Below are positions 49,330 through 62,512 of a stretch of 64,000 bases of DNA, one piece after another. Source of the stretch: Symbiodinium natans (lineage: Eukaryota; Sar; Dinophyceae; Suessiales; Symbiodiniaceae); contig CAJNDS010002316.1 of NCBI GenBank assembly GCA_905221605.1, forward strand, positions 147,001 to 211,000, written 5' to 3'. The stretch's first letter is position 1, and the number at the start of each line of letters is the position of its first letter. The notes beneath the pieces are model-generated. The model was not told the DNA's origin. It saw only the letters and a list, made by a program, of their open reading frames with translations, and did not search any database. The translations under genes and the position numbers were made by a program.

Positions 49330-51913
49330 GCAGCTTTACCTGCAGCCAGCCATGAGAGCCATGTGGTTCCAATATATAGATCGGTTGCTCATGGCATAAA
49401 TGCTGAAGCAGACTGTTTTCTTCTTCATGCGTCCATGGGTTGGATTCGGATGTAAAACTCTTACCCCAATGAGAAAGGAGCGAGGAGCGAGTGTGTTTCC
49501 GTCATGTTCCATGTCTGAACGAACATATTTGTATGCCTCACATGCCATGTGAGAAGTGAGATGAAGGAATTTTGTAAACATTTATCCGTTTCACGCAGAT
49601 TCATGAGAGCTCATGCTAAATTAACCCGAAGCTCAATACGTTTGTGTTGTGATTGGTGGTTCTATTTTCGCACGTCGGTGTAATTGCTGAACCGTGGCGT
49701 CCATGCAATTTGTTTGGATCACTTCCTTTTTTTGCAGGCATATGCGTTCTTAGACCAAGAACAGCTGCAGCATGTGTGAGTCTCAAATTGTCTGCATCCG
49801 ATGCTTCTTTTTCACGTCCTCAGGGCACGGTATTCCTTCAGTGATCACTTGCCAGGAGCTGTGTAAGATAGGGGGAAGAAGAACTCATAGTATTCCCTTG
49901 TGGTCCTTTCATAGTTATACTAGAATAACCCCCCAAAACCCTACTCCAATTATTTAGGCCCCTGCATTATATTCTTCTTGGGTTTGCCTGTCACATAAAG
50001 TTCGACGTCAAGCGCAGCGATGGCTGTGCTGCCACACCAGCGCCATGATCGGCTGGTCAAGGTGCGCGCCTGACCAAACTATGAGACGGTTTTGGGTTTA
50101 GTGTGATTTGGGGTTTGGGGTTTAGGGTTTAGGGTTTAGGGTTTAGGGATTGGGGTTTTGGGTTTAGGGTGTAATTTAGGGGTCGGGAGAATCATCGGCA
50201 ATGGCTCTGTAGGCAAGTGTTTGTAGGCTTGTTCCCGCCCCGCCCTCAGAAGCAGGTGCTAGGTGAGGTTTGTGCCGCCCTCACAAGTAGCGGTAGGCCA
50301 TTGTTTGTTTCCTGAAACCCAAGCAGAAGGATAACTACGAATTGTATTATTCCCCTATGGTTCGTGTATACATATACTATACTAACCCGAAAACCCTATT
50401 CTCTAGTACAGCATGAAAATTGCGAGAGGGCGGCCTTGTTGGAAGATTCAGCGTTGACGGATTCGCTAGTCGGGGAATCAGAAATAGTTCTGTTCAAGAG
50501 ACTCCAAGCCCAATGCTCAGAAATAGTCACGCAAAAACTCACTTGGAGTGTCTCTTGATGGCCCAGAAAACTGCTCTAAAAGCGTTTTCGACACTGTGTT
50601 TGCGACTAAGGATCCTGCCACATGGACAAGATGGCTACGGCTAGACCGTCCAAAGTCGAAGTCCATGTAGTCGACATGAACTAGTTCAAAGGATTTTCAT
50701 CCAGCGGCTTTGCCGCGCAATCCGCGGCGGGGGAATCAAATGCTGCTCTACCAAGCGTGACCGGACCTGTCAACTTCCCGTGCTTTGTTTTGAAGCTCGG
50801 TGACATCAGCAAAGTTCTTGCAGCCTCGTGAAGTCTACGTTCCCCTCATTGATGACTGTTGCGCTCGTCGTCAGGCCTCTTGCTGTGCGTGGCGTCGTTC
50901 CCGTACAGGGATACACTCATGAACTCCCAATCCCAAAAGTTTGCCTTCGACGTCTTACACAACGAAGCACTACCTTTTTGTAAAGCTCCTGCTATGGCTC
51001 CCCAGCTCCCCCGCCCGGTGCGCCTCTGCAGGAGATTGCGCAAAGGTGAAAGAGCATCACTGAGCGCGCTCACTGAAGCAACCAGCTTCAGGATCCTGAA
51101 GGAGCTTCCCAAAGCAAACTTTGTCACTCAAGGCAGACGGTTTTATGATTACAGGGCCTGATGACTCAACACCCGCCGAAGGTAAGTTCGGCTTCAAAAA
51201 AAGCATGCCTGGCCGTGGAGTGAAGGGGCACTCCTGACACAGGGTGTGAAGACCCTCAAGCCTGCGTGTCGCAATCTGTGGAAGGGCTGATGGCTCCTCA
51301 GAAAGTTACTTGAGGTTTAGAGGCTTACAAACAAACGCAAACGAATCATTGTTGTAAAACACAATCGAACGAACTTGCACCTACCGTCGCTCTCTCCAAA
51401 ACGCAGCACTCGCGCACAACCGCCCCAGTTCGTACCCATGTTGTTCGCCTCAAAATTCTCTGTGGCACTTCGATGCACCCACGTGGGGCACCGGCAGCCC
51501 AACCATAAGTCCGGCAAATCACCACGGCTTCTGAGACATCGTCCGTACATCCTCATGAAGCGGCGGCCAGATTTCTGATGAACAAGGCCTCGGCTTAAGA
51601 CTCAAATCCTCAAATGCCGAAGCCCTAAACCCTCTCTTGACCCGTCAAGCGGCCTTAAGCATTAAAAAGCCGGTTTCGCAGAGCAATTCTCGTATTGCCG
51701 CCTCTTCGCACTTAGTCGCGCATGCTGGAGGCAGGGAACGTCTCTTGGCTACCCGTAATACACGGAGATGCTGCAAGCCTCAAAAACGTACCCCCAACCT
51801 CTATCCTCGAACTTCAACCCGTAACCCCAAGCCTTACCCATACCGTGGCCTCTTGGGCACTTCCTTGCGGGGTCCCAGCAGGTCTGCTGGAGCGTCAGCT
51901 TCGGGGTTCGATT
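49330..51913. other. Gene-poor spacer
   Basis: No gene recognised. It contains a TTTAGGG array at 50110-50172 and two related stretches with ACCCTATTCT/ACCCTACTCC and TATACTA motifs (about 49890-49975 and 50340-50405) that look like diverged copies of one small element. The frame at 50859-51161 (100 codons) has no recognisable domain. Confidence 0.5.
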
Positions 51914-52023
51914 CGGGGTTTAGGGTTTAGGGTTTAGGGTTTAGGGTTTAGGGTTTAGGGTTTAGGGTTTAGGGTTTAGGGTTTAGGGTTTAGGGTTTAG
52001 GGTTTAGGGTTTAGGGTTTAGGG
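51914..52023 (+). repeat. Perfect TTTAGGG array
   Basis: About fifteen uninterrupted heptamers, the longest error-free run in the window. Confidence 0.97.
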
Positions 52024-53925
52024 CGTTGAAGGTGTGGGATTCTTGGGCTCAGGGTCCGGAGGCGCCAAACAGCGCCTTCTCCTTGAGCGAGCCAGTGGCT
52101 TGCTGCTACTGAGCTAGGCATCCTTGTATGAAATTGGACTCGATCCTCCGGAGCGGCCCAAACAACTCTGCAGGGAAAGCTTGTTCCTTCAGATGACAAG
52201 GGCCCAGAAGCAATTCAATGTGTCAAACCTTTTGCAGTCATAGCGAGCTCTACGCTGGCTCCAGCTGCTCGTTCCAGTGACTTAGTGGGTGGTTCGATTT
52301 CGGTTTCTCGACCCCTTCCCGCTGGAAGGACCTGACTCTCTAAGAATCGGTGCTGGAATTGTTTGCGGGAGCGCTGAGACGAGCCTCTGCCAGCCTCTCC
52401 CACGCTGTCAGCCCATCACTCCTGGTTATCCGTGGCCAGTCCGTGGCCCGTGGAGAGTGGCCCCAAGCGCGAGTCAAGTGGGACCCCGCTTGACATTGCA
52501 GCGCTTTGGCAAAGTTCCGCAGCCTTCGGTGGCACCGCCTTAGGCCGTGCCTTCAGAGCGCGAGCCATCAGCAACTTTACATCAAATGAAGAAGGGGAGG
52601 CCCAAGTCCTCACCGAATCCGCTGGTAGCTGGACATTCTTAGTGGAAGAGCTTTCACTTGTTCTTCTGCTGTTTTTTGTCCGGCCCTGGGGCATCTGGAC
52701 GGCACCTACCCCTTGTTTTCTCATGGACATTGGAAGGCGTGGGTAGCTCCTGCTTTTGGGCTTTTCCCGTAGCCCACGAGATGAACCACGTGCCCTACAG
52801 GGATTCGTTCTATGAAGCCGTAGAGCCCTAGCGGAGTCAGTGCCAGAAAGCCGGCTTGAGGCGAAATAGTGTAGCCTGCTGTAACATGTGACACGGGTTA
52901 CGGGTATTCATCGGAGGACGCGGCGACACCGATCTAAGCCAAAGAGGAGGTTGAAACTTGGCATGAGGTTGAATGTGGGCCGAGTGCCAATCTCAACCTT
53001 TTCTGCTTCCAAGGTTTTCCACCAGCCCTCGAAAAGCCACCGACTTCACTAGTGCTTCATTGGCCGTAATGAGATCTGAACACGGTATTGGGTGGGAGGG
53101 AGGTCTCGCTGTTCGGTGGCTGTTTGTTTTACAAAAACAGCTTAATTAAGGGGGAGCCGGGAGGCGTGTGACTTCGTGACCTCGAATCAAGCTGTGGGAC
53201 TCCTTCAGATCCGAAGTCGCGCGAAAACTTCGACTCAAGGCTTAAGGGGTCTCTGAGCCACCTGGGGGCTCTGAGCCTTGAGCTCGTTGCAGACAAGGAG
53301 CTTCTCATGACCACTAGCAGCATTAGCATAGCGACGCTCCAGCTCGGGAGCCTGGGGCCCGTTCTTTGGGCATCCCGAAAACCAAGCATCTTTCAGATTT
53401 CAGAGCCCCTGATTGCTGGCGGATGGAACCGCGAGAGGTGGAGGGGGGAAGGGGGGCATGCACTGGAGGCCTGTAAGTACCAGGCGGCTGCCAGGCTGCG
53501 GGCGGAGTGTGGCTTGCTTCCGCTCATTGCGGAACGAGAGAGAGGCTGCAAGAAAGACGAAGTGGCTTACGGCGACTTTCCAAAACAACGATATGGCTTG
53601 TGCCGAGCTTCATTCAGACTCGGATATCGCCGAAACATCGGTTGAGCCCACGTGTGAACAACACTCCCCGACTGCTTCGACATAAGAATGCTGCCGCTCT
53701 AACGGAAACGAGATCGAGGGGTCGCCATAAGACGTGGCGACGAGTAGCACAGTGCTCAAATATGGTTTCCTCATCGGGTCAACACGACAGCTAGAAAATA
53801 GTTCAAACGCGCAGGACAGCAAGGTTTGACTGTGTAGTTGGCACGCACCCTGCGAGTCCAGAACGTGTCCGCGCAATTCCGTGCATGTCTGTCTTGCCTT
53901 CTTCAAGCTTAGACCCTTACAGCTG

Positions 53926-54075
53926 AGAAGTTTCCTTTGCTTCCTGCTGGACGCATCATGACTGTGTGAGCCCCGTCTTTTCCTCGGTTGAGATGCTGGA
54001 GTTTTGGACGGATGGCAGCTTGCACCGTGAAGCACGTTGCGCAATCGGGCTCGGTGTTTGGCTTGGTGTTCACGT
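53926..54075 (+). repeat. Diverged direct repeat, copy 1
   Basis: Shares GTGTGAGCCCCGT, TTTTCCTCGG and GGCAGCTTGCACCGTGAAGC with 55000-55142, with several small indels. Unknown origin. Confidence 0.75.
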
Positions 54076-54999
54076 TTGGTTTGGTCAAGAGCGGATGAGT
54101 GCAAAGTCAGCTAACGTGAAGAAGGTCCGGCCAGCCGATGCCCGCACACAACCCCTGATTTCTGGGCGAAGCAGCATGCGCAAGTGATGACCTTCGAACT
54201 CTTCACAGAGGCTTTGGCAGACTCCCTGCTGTGGCGATTTCATATTGTGCGCGACAGTGCGCAGTTGGCACGCCGGCCCTTTGCGAACCAACACCAAGCC
54301 CTGCAACGCTTTGAGCAATGATGTCCCCTTTTACCTCGGCGGTGGCCCAGCAGTGGAGGTTGCTCCTGACAAGATGCGCGGCTTGGCAGGCTATTTGAAC
54401 TCTGCAAAACGGGCAGGCCTGCACAAAGGTGAGCATTCGCTGTGAAGGTCCAAGGTGCGGACGGCTCATTGTGCGTGCACAATGTGTCAAATAGGAGAAG
54501 TCAGCATCTTTCAGAGTTGCTCATCATGATAAAAAAGCCCTAGCCCAAAACCCAAAACCCATACAAGCGCACCATGGTACTTGAGCTCAATCCGCGCAGT
54601 TGGCTGAAAGCTTCCGACGTTTTGGCAGTGCTCAAGCTTCAGCTGTGACAGAGGCCCTGAGGCACGTGCAGCCGTAGTGCGACCATGCGCAGGAAGGCCA
54701 GCCGATGTCAGTTCCTCCAACGCAGACTGCTCCCTCTCAGACTCTGACCTTTCGACGTCTTTCGTGCCTTGTGGCCTCGGCTTGCAACACGCGCGAGCCC
54801 GACGGTAACGTTGGCTCGTGCGCAGCTGTGGGTCTTGCAGCGTGGATTCGGGCGCCGCGCATGGGCACGTGTGCACAAAGTCGGAGCACGCTTTGTGAAG
54901 GATGTGGAGGATGGCATGCTCTGTGTGCGGACATCTGTACAGAGCCTACGTGAGGCGATGAATGCTGTCGGATGTCAGCTGCCGTTTGTGGCGGTGACA

Positions 55000-55142
55000 A
55001 GTTTCCCCCGTTCCCTACTGAACGCATCATTTGCACTTGTGTGAGCCCCGTGTTTTCCTCGGTTTGAGACGCTCTCAACTGCATTTGGACGCGTGGCAGC
55101 TTGCACCGTGAAGCGCGTTGCGCAGTCAAGCTCGATGTTTGT
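55000..55142 (+). repeat. Diverged direct repeat, copy 2
   Basis: Partner of 53926-54075; the region before it (54769-55044) is open in one frame. Confidence 0.75.
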
Positions 55143-58121
55143 TGTAGCGTTCCATTGTTGAGTTTTGGTCGACTCGACGAGCTGAGGGGACAGATCGTGA
55201 CCGTCCAGCTTCGGTAGACAAATGTTCTGACTTGGTGTCGTCAGGGTTTCGTAAACATATGCATGTAGCTCGATCGTTGCCAACAGCTCCGCTGCTCCGA
55301 GCGAAGCCTTATAGAGGTGCTGGCATCAGCAGCATCAGCGGCATGAGCACTTCCTACCTGGTGTTCAAGTCAAGCTGAAACTGTGATGGAGGCATGGACA
55401 GACTCGCTGCTGCCGCGGCTTTTTGCATCCGTGCAGCAATCCCTAGAAATCTGAGACTCTCGTACCAGACCAATCCCAAATCCAAGTCGAACCAGATCAT
55501 TGTCCAAAACAGCACGACAGCAGCCGATGACTCTAGACTTCAAGCACCTTATATAAGGGCTTCATGGCTCATGGCTCTAGAGAAGTGCCGCAGCGGGGGG
55601 GGGGGACACGAAGCGTGGTCCGTGAGTGCGCTTCTGCACTAGACCTGCGGGTGCAGTTGTGATTGCACTTCAGTCATCAACCAGGTTGTTTGAGTTGAAG
55701 GGTATTGTGAGGTATCTGGCTTCCATCTAAACTTCTTGAAGCCCCACACCGCAAAGCTTGCAATGTGCCCTGGGAGCATGACGTAAGGTCCGCCTTCTGA
55801 GTCTGGGTCATTGTTGAAAGTCAATTTGCATTCTTATGAATGCTTCAACCCAACAAGGAGCAAAGATGATCATGTTTTGAATAGTACGCCAACAATGGTG
55901 CAGAGGTTTCGCGGTGAGCGACTTGACGTCCAGTCGTCGGGCTTTACACATGTTGGTGCTGGCCTTCCACCAGTGTAGCTGCCTCCACCCTAGTGGCAGC
56001 GCTGTCGTTGGTGCGGGCTTCCTTCTGGCACTCCTACCACCACGCCTACACATGTAAGAGGCCCCCTCAGCAGGTCTTCAGAAAGGCAGAAAGAGCTTTC
56101 TTCACGGGTGAGGTAGTTAGTTGCCTTGCAAGCTTGGCTCGAGGACCTTGAAGACGCGGTCTGATGCCATGCTGAAGCAGACCAGTCCTTCTGGTCATGA
56201 AGCTCCTCTCTAATGTGGGGCTCCTTCAAAACGACGCCCAATTCTTGATGGGATGTGACGACAACAGGCCTCTGTGTAGCCATGTCCTGTACCCTGAAGC
56301 CTTGCACCACAGCCTTTAAAAGCAGGTTCTGCCCCTGGCATCCCGCACTCCTGAGTTCCACTACGACTCTTTGAGCTCTTTGATGCACATGCAAATGCCT
56401 TCGATGGCTTCTACGCTCTGCGCTCCATGACCGTTTAAGCCAACGGAAGGCTCTAAGCTGCCCAAGGGTTGAAGGATGTCGACGCCCCTTCGTGCCAGGG
56501 CTTAGGGTTGATGCAGCGCTGCTGCGAGCGCAGCCCACTGGGCCTCGGGTATTGTCAAGCAGAAGGCCACAGCCAGCAGCCTCAAAGCCCTAAACGCCCG
56601 AAACATCTCCAATCCGAAGCTCTAAGCCCAGCCTCTTCACTCACAACTGTGCTCGAGCCGTAGAGGGGTCGGGCCAGTCCGAAGCCGGCGGTGCTTGTGG
56701 CTAGGAATGGTGGGGCTGTGCTTTGCCATCTTAGGGGCACTGTAAACAAGTCCTACTCAAGTTCCAAGCAGAGCTGTGGCCTGGGGCCAGTATAGATCTC
56801 AACTGAGATCCGAGCTTCTTCGAAACCCACCGTCCTCTTCCTGAAGCCTGTACCAAACGCCACGGAAAGCACGAAACTGTAAGAACCACCAAGAAGACCC
56901 CGACAGAACCGACCCTGGGTCCGCCGCTTAGGTTTTGCTTGCTGGGTGTAGTTCGGGGCCTCGCCCGCGAGGGAAACCGTCGCAAGCCCCTTGATCGGTT
57001 TTTCCAGCTGCGCCCTGAAGTAGTTGCGAAATGTCGCCTGCTGCTTGCTCTGACATGGACTCCTACAAATTCCGACTGTGTGCGGAAGGCAAGAGGCAGA
57101 ACGCAGGGGGGAACTTGACGTTTTCGAAGCCTTTGTTTCGCTGCAATCTGCGATCGCTGGCCACGAACCACAAGGCGCCTTCTTAAACGTCTCGGCCCCC
57201 CTTTTTGCCTCACAACGTTCGGACGGGCAGTTGCGCAGAGTCGAGCTTGGATACGGAACATGGGAGCTGTGTATTTGCAGAGTCCGGCTTGCTTCTGGCA
57301 AGATCCTGCGAAGCTTGGCAGCTTCAGGGAACCATCAGCCAAGATGTGCGCCCAGATCTGCCACCTTGAGGATCACGAGCTCTAACCTTTCCAACGACTT
57401 CCACTAAAGTCCCGTAGTTCCCCCCACTCTTTGCTGCACAGCTGGTTTTATTTACCTGGCGGCCTCTGAGGTTCAGGTCTCACATCTCTCCGAGCAGAAC
57501 ACGTCTGCGGCGAGGAGACAGCACAGGCTGCTGCCTGCCCACATGTCAGGGAAGAGCCCTTCGAGCCCCAGTCTCCCATCTTTCACAGCAAAGTGCGTTC
57601 GGTGCATGGAAGAAGCGGCAGAGCTCCCGAGTCGACCAAGATTGCAAGCAGCAGCGATGCAAGCTAGGGATGTCCGAGAGCCTCTGATCCCGGAAGCAAG
57701 GGCGCCATCTTGCTGCACAAGAGCTTCAGGATTGCTCCTGGCTTCTTTGCAGAAGGAGTCCCTCTTTGGGCTCGCTCAAGATACCAAAGCCTGATAGAGA
57801 TCTCCAGCTGAAGAACGTTTGGCGCTGGGTCAGAAAGGTTTTTTGGTCAACTGAAATAGATGTGGACGGTAAAAGCTGATGGTATCGACTGGAGAACACG
57901 TAGATGTCAATACCGGATGTCCACCCAAGAGGGTCTCATAGGACCTCGTAGGGGCACACCGCTTAGTTCCCAGAACACAACATAAATATGTTACTTGTAT
58001 GACTCTTGTATGCCATACTTATTGTTATTGCGATGGTCATTATGAGATCAATATACATTCTCAGATATACTGAAGTCCTTGAGATGGCATAGATTGGTTT
58101 GGTTTCCCGAGGCAGAGCACG

Positions 58122-58184
58122 CGGTTTAGGGTTTAGGGTTTAGGGTTTAGGGTTTAGGGTTTAGGGTTTAGGGTTTAGGGTTTT
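58122..58184 (+). repeat. TTTAGGG array
   Basis: Nine heptamers. Confidence 0.95.
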
Positions 58185-58234
58185 GCATAGGTATGTTTCT
58201 GCGCAGCCTTTATTCGAGCATGAAACCTTGGGCC

Positions 58235-58332
58235 TTAATAGGGATTACCATTTGGGGGGGGGGGAGGGGGTACTATAATCATACTCTACTCCCAATTAAG
58301 AGATTGTGGGTATAAGGGGGAAGATCCCAAAT
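58235..58332. mobile_element. Degenerate mini-element, GGGATGTTCCCC-related
   Basis: TAGGGATTACCATTTGGGGG on the left and GTATAAGGGGGAAGATCCCA on the right resemble the family ends, but the left end is eroded and contains a G run. It lies between opposed heptamer arrays. Confidence 0.4.
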
Positions 58333-58428
58333 AAAGCCCTTCCGCTTTTCCTGAGGCCTCTAGTCTCCAGTGGAATTTTGTACAAGTGCCTCCGGCGGAA
58401 GGTCTATCCAAGACCCTAAAACCGAACC

Positions 58429-58528
58429 CCGAACCCTAAACCCTAAACCCTAAACCCTAAACCCTAAACCCTAAACCCTAAACCCTAAACCCTAAACCCT
58501 AAACCCTGAACCCTGAACCCTAAACCGT
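58429..58528 (-). repeat. CCCTAAA array
   Basis: About thirteen heptamers with CCCTGAA variants at the right end. With the TTTAGGG array at 58122 it brackets the degenerate element. Confidence 0.95.
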
Positions 58529-59001
58529 GTCAGACGTGCAACTGCCGCGGACAAGCAAGCCTTGAGAACCACACAATCGAGGAAACCAGACCTGATCCGT
58601 CGGGAAGAATTGCCACACAGAGAGTGCGTGTGTCAACCATGGGCATCATTGTATGCTAGAAACTCGTCAACATATCACTCAGAAGAGAAGAGTTGTAAAG
58701 ATGGCGAGCAGTAAGCGCCCGTGACGACACTACGCGGCGTAACCTTTCGGGTCTCGCATTGTACGCCAGGAGGTGTAACCGCTCGTCGTACCATCCTCCA
58801 AATGTTTCGTCTTGCTGAAACTCGAGGTCTTAGTCGCGGCTCCAGAACGCTACGTGTTTTGCGACCCAGCCTGACCCTGCTTACCCTTACCCTACGTCTC
58901 TAACAAGGGTGGAGTAGGGTGGAGGTTTTGGAAGGTAGGGTAGGATCGGGTAGGCAAAGAAACAAAGGGCGGGCTTTTGGGGTTGAGGCTTCACGGAGCG
59001 T

Positions 59002-59195
59002 GGGCTCGCAATGGGATTGCTGGCGCAGGCTGCGACTCTGCGTTTGACACTGTTCCGCTTGCTTTCCGTGCTGGTGTTGCTGTTCGCATGACGAATGCCT
59101 TTCGTTGCAGAAAGATTGACGCAGTTTCGGCTCACTTTCGGTTTCTTGGGGTGGCTCTGCACGGGAACAGCATGCCGACGGGCGAAACCTTTGTA
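59002..59195 (+). repeat. Diverged direct repeat near 59 kb, copy 1
   Basis: Shares GTGGGCTCGCA, TGGGATTGCTGG, GTTGCAG and TTTCGGCTCAC in order with 59560-59705, which is shorter by several deletions. Confidence 0.65.
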
Positions 59196-59297
59196 ATCGT
59201 ATTGATATGATATTGTACAGTATGTGGTACCTAATATGTTTTCTGACCTACCCCCCATCGTTCATGAACATGTTCTATGTCATGTAGAGCCTGTGCC

Positions 59298-59320
59298 GGC
59301 AACAGCCCAGGGCTGTTGCC
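59298..59320. repeat. Perfect 23-base palindrome
   Basis: GGCAACAGCCC, one central A, then GGGCTGTTGCC. It could be a hairpin or a binding site; there is no gene context. Confidence 0.8.
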
Positions 59321-59559
59321 GAAGCGGGCCAAACTTGAGCTGCCATGAGGCAGGGGCTCGTTTTCATGGTTGTAGCGGCGCGTGCGCAGGAAGGCGCGCC
59401 AAGTTTCCCGGAGCCATCTCCAGTTCCTCAGTTGCTTAGGAGATGCGCCAACTCAATCGGTAGATTTCTCAATAGACAGGGAGCGTGTCCAACTAGCAAA
59501 TCCCATCATTCAAAGGCTCAGGTTTTGTTCCGTGACCCCGGGCGGGCTTTGGTGAGTGT

Positions 59560-59705
59560 TGTGGGCTCGCAGTGGGATTGCTGGAGTCTACGTTTAAATG
59601 TTCCGTGTGCTTTCCGATGCTGGCATGACGGACGCCTTGTGTTGCAGTTTCGGCTCACTATTCGGGGTGCCTCTGCACGATCGCAGCATGCCGAGGAGGG
59701 AAGCC
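59560..59705 (+). repeat. Diverged direct repeat near 59 kb, copy 2
   Basis: Partner of 59002-59195; also ends in a CTCTGCACG...CAGCATGCCGA stretch. Confidence 0.65.
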
Positions 59706-60296
59706 TTGACCATCCCAGGCCCACTTGTTCTGCATGTCCGGCCCGCTCGGCTGCATCCGGTAGTTATTCATTAGGATGCTGCGTTGGGGTGCAGGACGTG
59801 CAAGATGTGCTTCAGTGAGTGCAGCCACAGGAAGCAGTCGTGCATATGTTGCAGGCAGTACCGTCGCCTTGGTGGCCCATCTTTGACGAGAACGTTGCGA
59901 TTGTCGAGCACAAAGACCAGCGAGGTCTTCGGCGTTGCACCTTCCGAGGAAGAAGCCGCAGTGCCGCCCAACTTGAACTTCGGATGTCCGTGTTTTGGGT
60001 TTTTGTCTTCACGCGGCCCTGAAATCTGTGAGAGTGCCTTTAGGCTCTCGTATAAACGGAGTGGAGTCCAAAGTAGTCCGGCTGTGAACGCTGCATGTTT
60101 GTGCCGGGTTACAAATCCTATCACTCCTACTCTGCTCCTGTACTGAACTTCTTGCTTCCGGAGTTTTTGACGGTGTGTGAGCTAGAGAAGACTGACATTG
60201 GTACTCGGATGGAGTCAGGATTTTGTTGAAGCTCCATATCTTTGCTTTAGCTCGGCTCGTGTGGCTTCTTCCCTAGACGAGATCTCATGAAGGCCC

Positions 60297-60400
60297 CTAA
60301 ACCCTAAACCCTAAAGCCTAAAGCCTAAAGCCTAAACCCTAAACCCTAAACCCTAAACCCCAAACCCTAAACCCCAAACCCCAAACCCTAAACCCTAAAC
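60297..60400 (-). repeat. CCCTAAA array
   Basis: Heptamers with CCTAAAG variants on the left and CCCCAAA variants on the right. Confidence 0.9.
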
Positions 60401-62433
60401 ATGCTGACCTCCAGCCTAGGCCTCCCTGCTGTCCCAGCTGTGGGACACGTTTAGGCTTGCTGGGCAAGCCTCCTGCGCGAGCATGGATTCCGGAAGCTGT
60501 TGTCCATGCTGTGCATAGACTTCGGTGGCCCTGGAAAGATACGCGGAGGGAGCTTCGCAAGCCGTGTTAAGGGTCGGAGGAGACAAGAGTTGCAGATGCT
60601 TTTGGCTGCTGCACGCAGCTGCTGCAGCCCCATCCCATGAAGTGTCGATTTCGCGACTTGCCCTGATGCGGGCGAGAAGCGTCTCCGGCGTCTCAAGCTT
60701 CCGGCCCCGGCAAGCGGTAAGAGCCCGTTTTTCCTTCACAGCACCCTTGGCAGCGATTTTGAGGAAGCCGCTTTGAATTCGGCTTCGAATCTAAGCAGTC
60801 ATGTGCGAGGACCAAGGGTTCGAGATGACTTGTCCTCTTTTTGTAACAGGACGTGCCTTGGCACGCGTGTGCCGTAGGCCTTTCCGGCATCTCAGGACAG
60901 CGCCAACAAAGCGAGGCAGGACCCCAAGAGGAAAGTGGACGACTTGACGGCCCGAGTGCTGCCCAAGGGTTTGGCCCCTAGGGCGCACGCCGTGAGGCTC
61001 AGCCAGAGCTCCCCATTCACCAAGAGGTGCTGCAAGGGTTGTGTGTTGAATGTTCGAGGGAATCGAGTCCGGTTCTCCCACTTGCGCCTTCCAAATTGTG
61101 GGGTCCGGGGTCCTTAGCGCTGTGTTCCATCTTGCCTGGAGCCACCCGAAGTGACGCGCGTCTGCAGCGTCTGCTGCATCTGCAAGGTGCTCCAAGGCAT
61201 GTGTCCTAAGCTGGCGTCGGCCTTGTCAGGGTGTGCAGATGGTTGAAAATGCACGGAAGGCAGGGCTTTAACTTGGCAGCACTGAGGCCAAAGTGCTTCT
61301 TGTGTTGACATGGCCGGATTCCGCCGTCCTCTCAGCGTGCCAGTACATGGACCGAGGCCACCCAAGCCACCGAATCTACCTCTGGCGCCTCCCCTCTTTG
61401 GTATATGAACTCCTTGCCGCAACCGCCCTGAGCAAACTCGCACGGTCTATCGCGTGCGCTTCCCTCCTCCCTCCCCTTCCCTGGTCCCCCCTCCTCCACC
61501 CTCCCCTACGGCAATCCTGACAGTGCCTTGTAGACGTTAGGCAAGGGTCTCCGGGCCCACGAAGTGTACGTTCCACAGAGACCTCTGATCCCGAGCGACC
61601 TTGAGCTCTCAAGGCTTCTGCTTGCGGAAGAGAGATCAGAGAGATCATGGATTCGTATTCCGTTTCACATCCTTTTTGCGGCCTTCTCCGGCCTGGCTTG
61701 ACATCCAACGACACAATTGGAAGACCGCTGAGTGCATCTGGGACGGCTTTTGGAAGAGCGTTTCTCTTTCTGTCTTGGGTCTCTTCCATTAAGCTGCCTT
61801 CTGCAGCATCCCCACATCCGATGTGATTGTTCGCCGCAAACCACCGAGTTGTAGATGAAGTGCAAAGTGGGAAGTGTGCTTTTCGACGAAGCCTCTCCAG
61901 TCACGCCACAGGTATGATGCTACCTCCACCGACTCCTTGCGGGCACCGTGCAATGCCGGCTCGCCCGCCCCAATTCTACACAGATCCACTGGAAATCGGT
62001 TCCATCCTGCCAGAGCCTCCGGGCATTGCAGGTTGCCGGGGGCCTTGTACCTGGGGCTTTTGGCTTCATTCGGGGTCAGGGTACCGTTTGTCTTTTGTTG
62101 CTGTGTAGGGCTGCAGAGTCTGTCAAAACATGTGCGCAACTGAAGACAGAACCAGCCTGGGCTTGTATCAAGAAATCTGGGCCACCGAGTTCCGATGCTT
62201 TGCAAAGCCTTGCAAACCTAGCACCTGGAGGTCGCTTCAGAGTGATGTGGGAGCTGTTCCACATCGATCGCGTGACAATGTGCCTCGGAATGAGGCTGAG
62301 GATGAGTTTGATGGTTGTCGTCACAAAGCCTTATGGCATCAGGAGTCTTTCGCGAGCTGCTTTTGAGCGACTTGTCATTCGTTTAAGACCCCCCCACCCC
62401 CCCACCCCCTACCTAACCGCAGCCCCCCTGACT

Positions 62434-62512
62434 CCAAACCCCCCCCCCCCCCCCCCCCCCCAAACCAGTTAACCCGAACCCCAGAAGCCCTCCCCCCCCC
62501 CCCCCCCCCCCC
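62434..62512. repeat. Two poly-C tracts
   Basis: Runs of over 20 C at about 62438-62461 and 62491-62512, separated by AAACCAGTTAACCCGAACCC-like sequence. Confidence 0.9.

Larger units (their letters stand above)
52024..58121. other. Gene-poor region with unrecognised open frames
   Basis: Open frames overlap on both strands (for example 52416-52746, 53610-54104 minus, 55990-56538 minus with 182 codons, 56731-57342 minus with 203 codons), but none shows a domain or repeat that I can name. The single notable structure is a diverged direct repeat at about 53926-54075 and 55000-55142. No heptamer arrays occur in this 6-kb block, unlike the rest of the window. Confidence 0.45.

Noticed and set aside
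53966-54187. FWTDGSLHREARCAIGLGVW, resembling an RNase H start
   Set aside because: No further RNase H residues in frame, and the same DNA belongs to a diverged direct repeat; too weak.
61114-61443. HPDK-like motif on the minus strand suggesting a J-domain
   Set aside because: No helix pattern of a J-domain around it.
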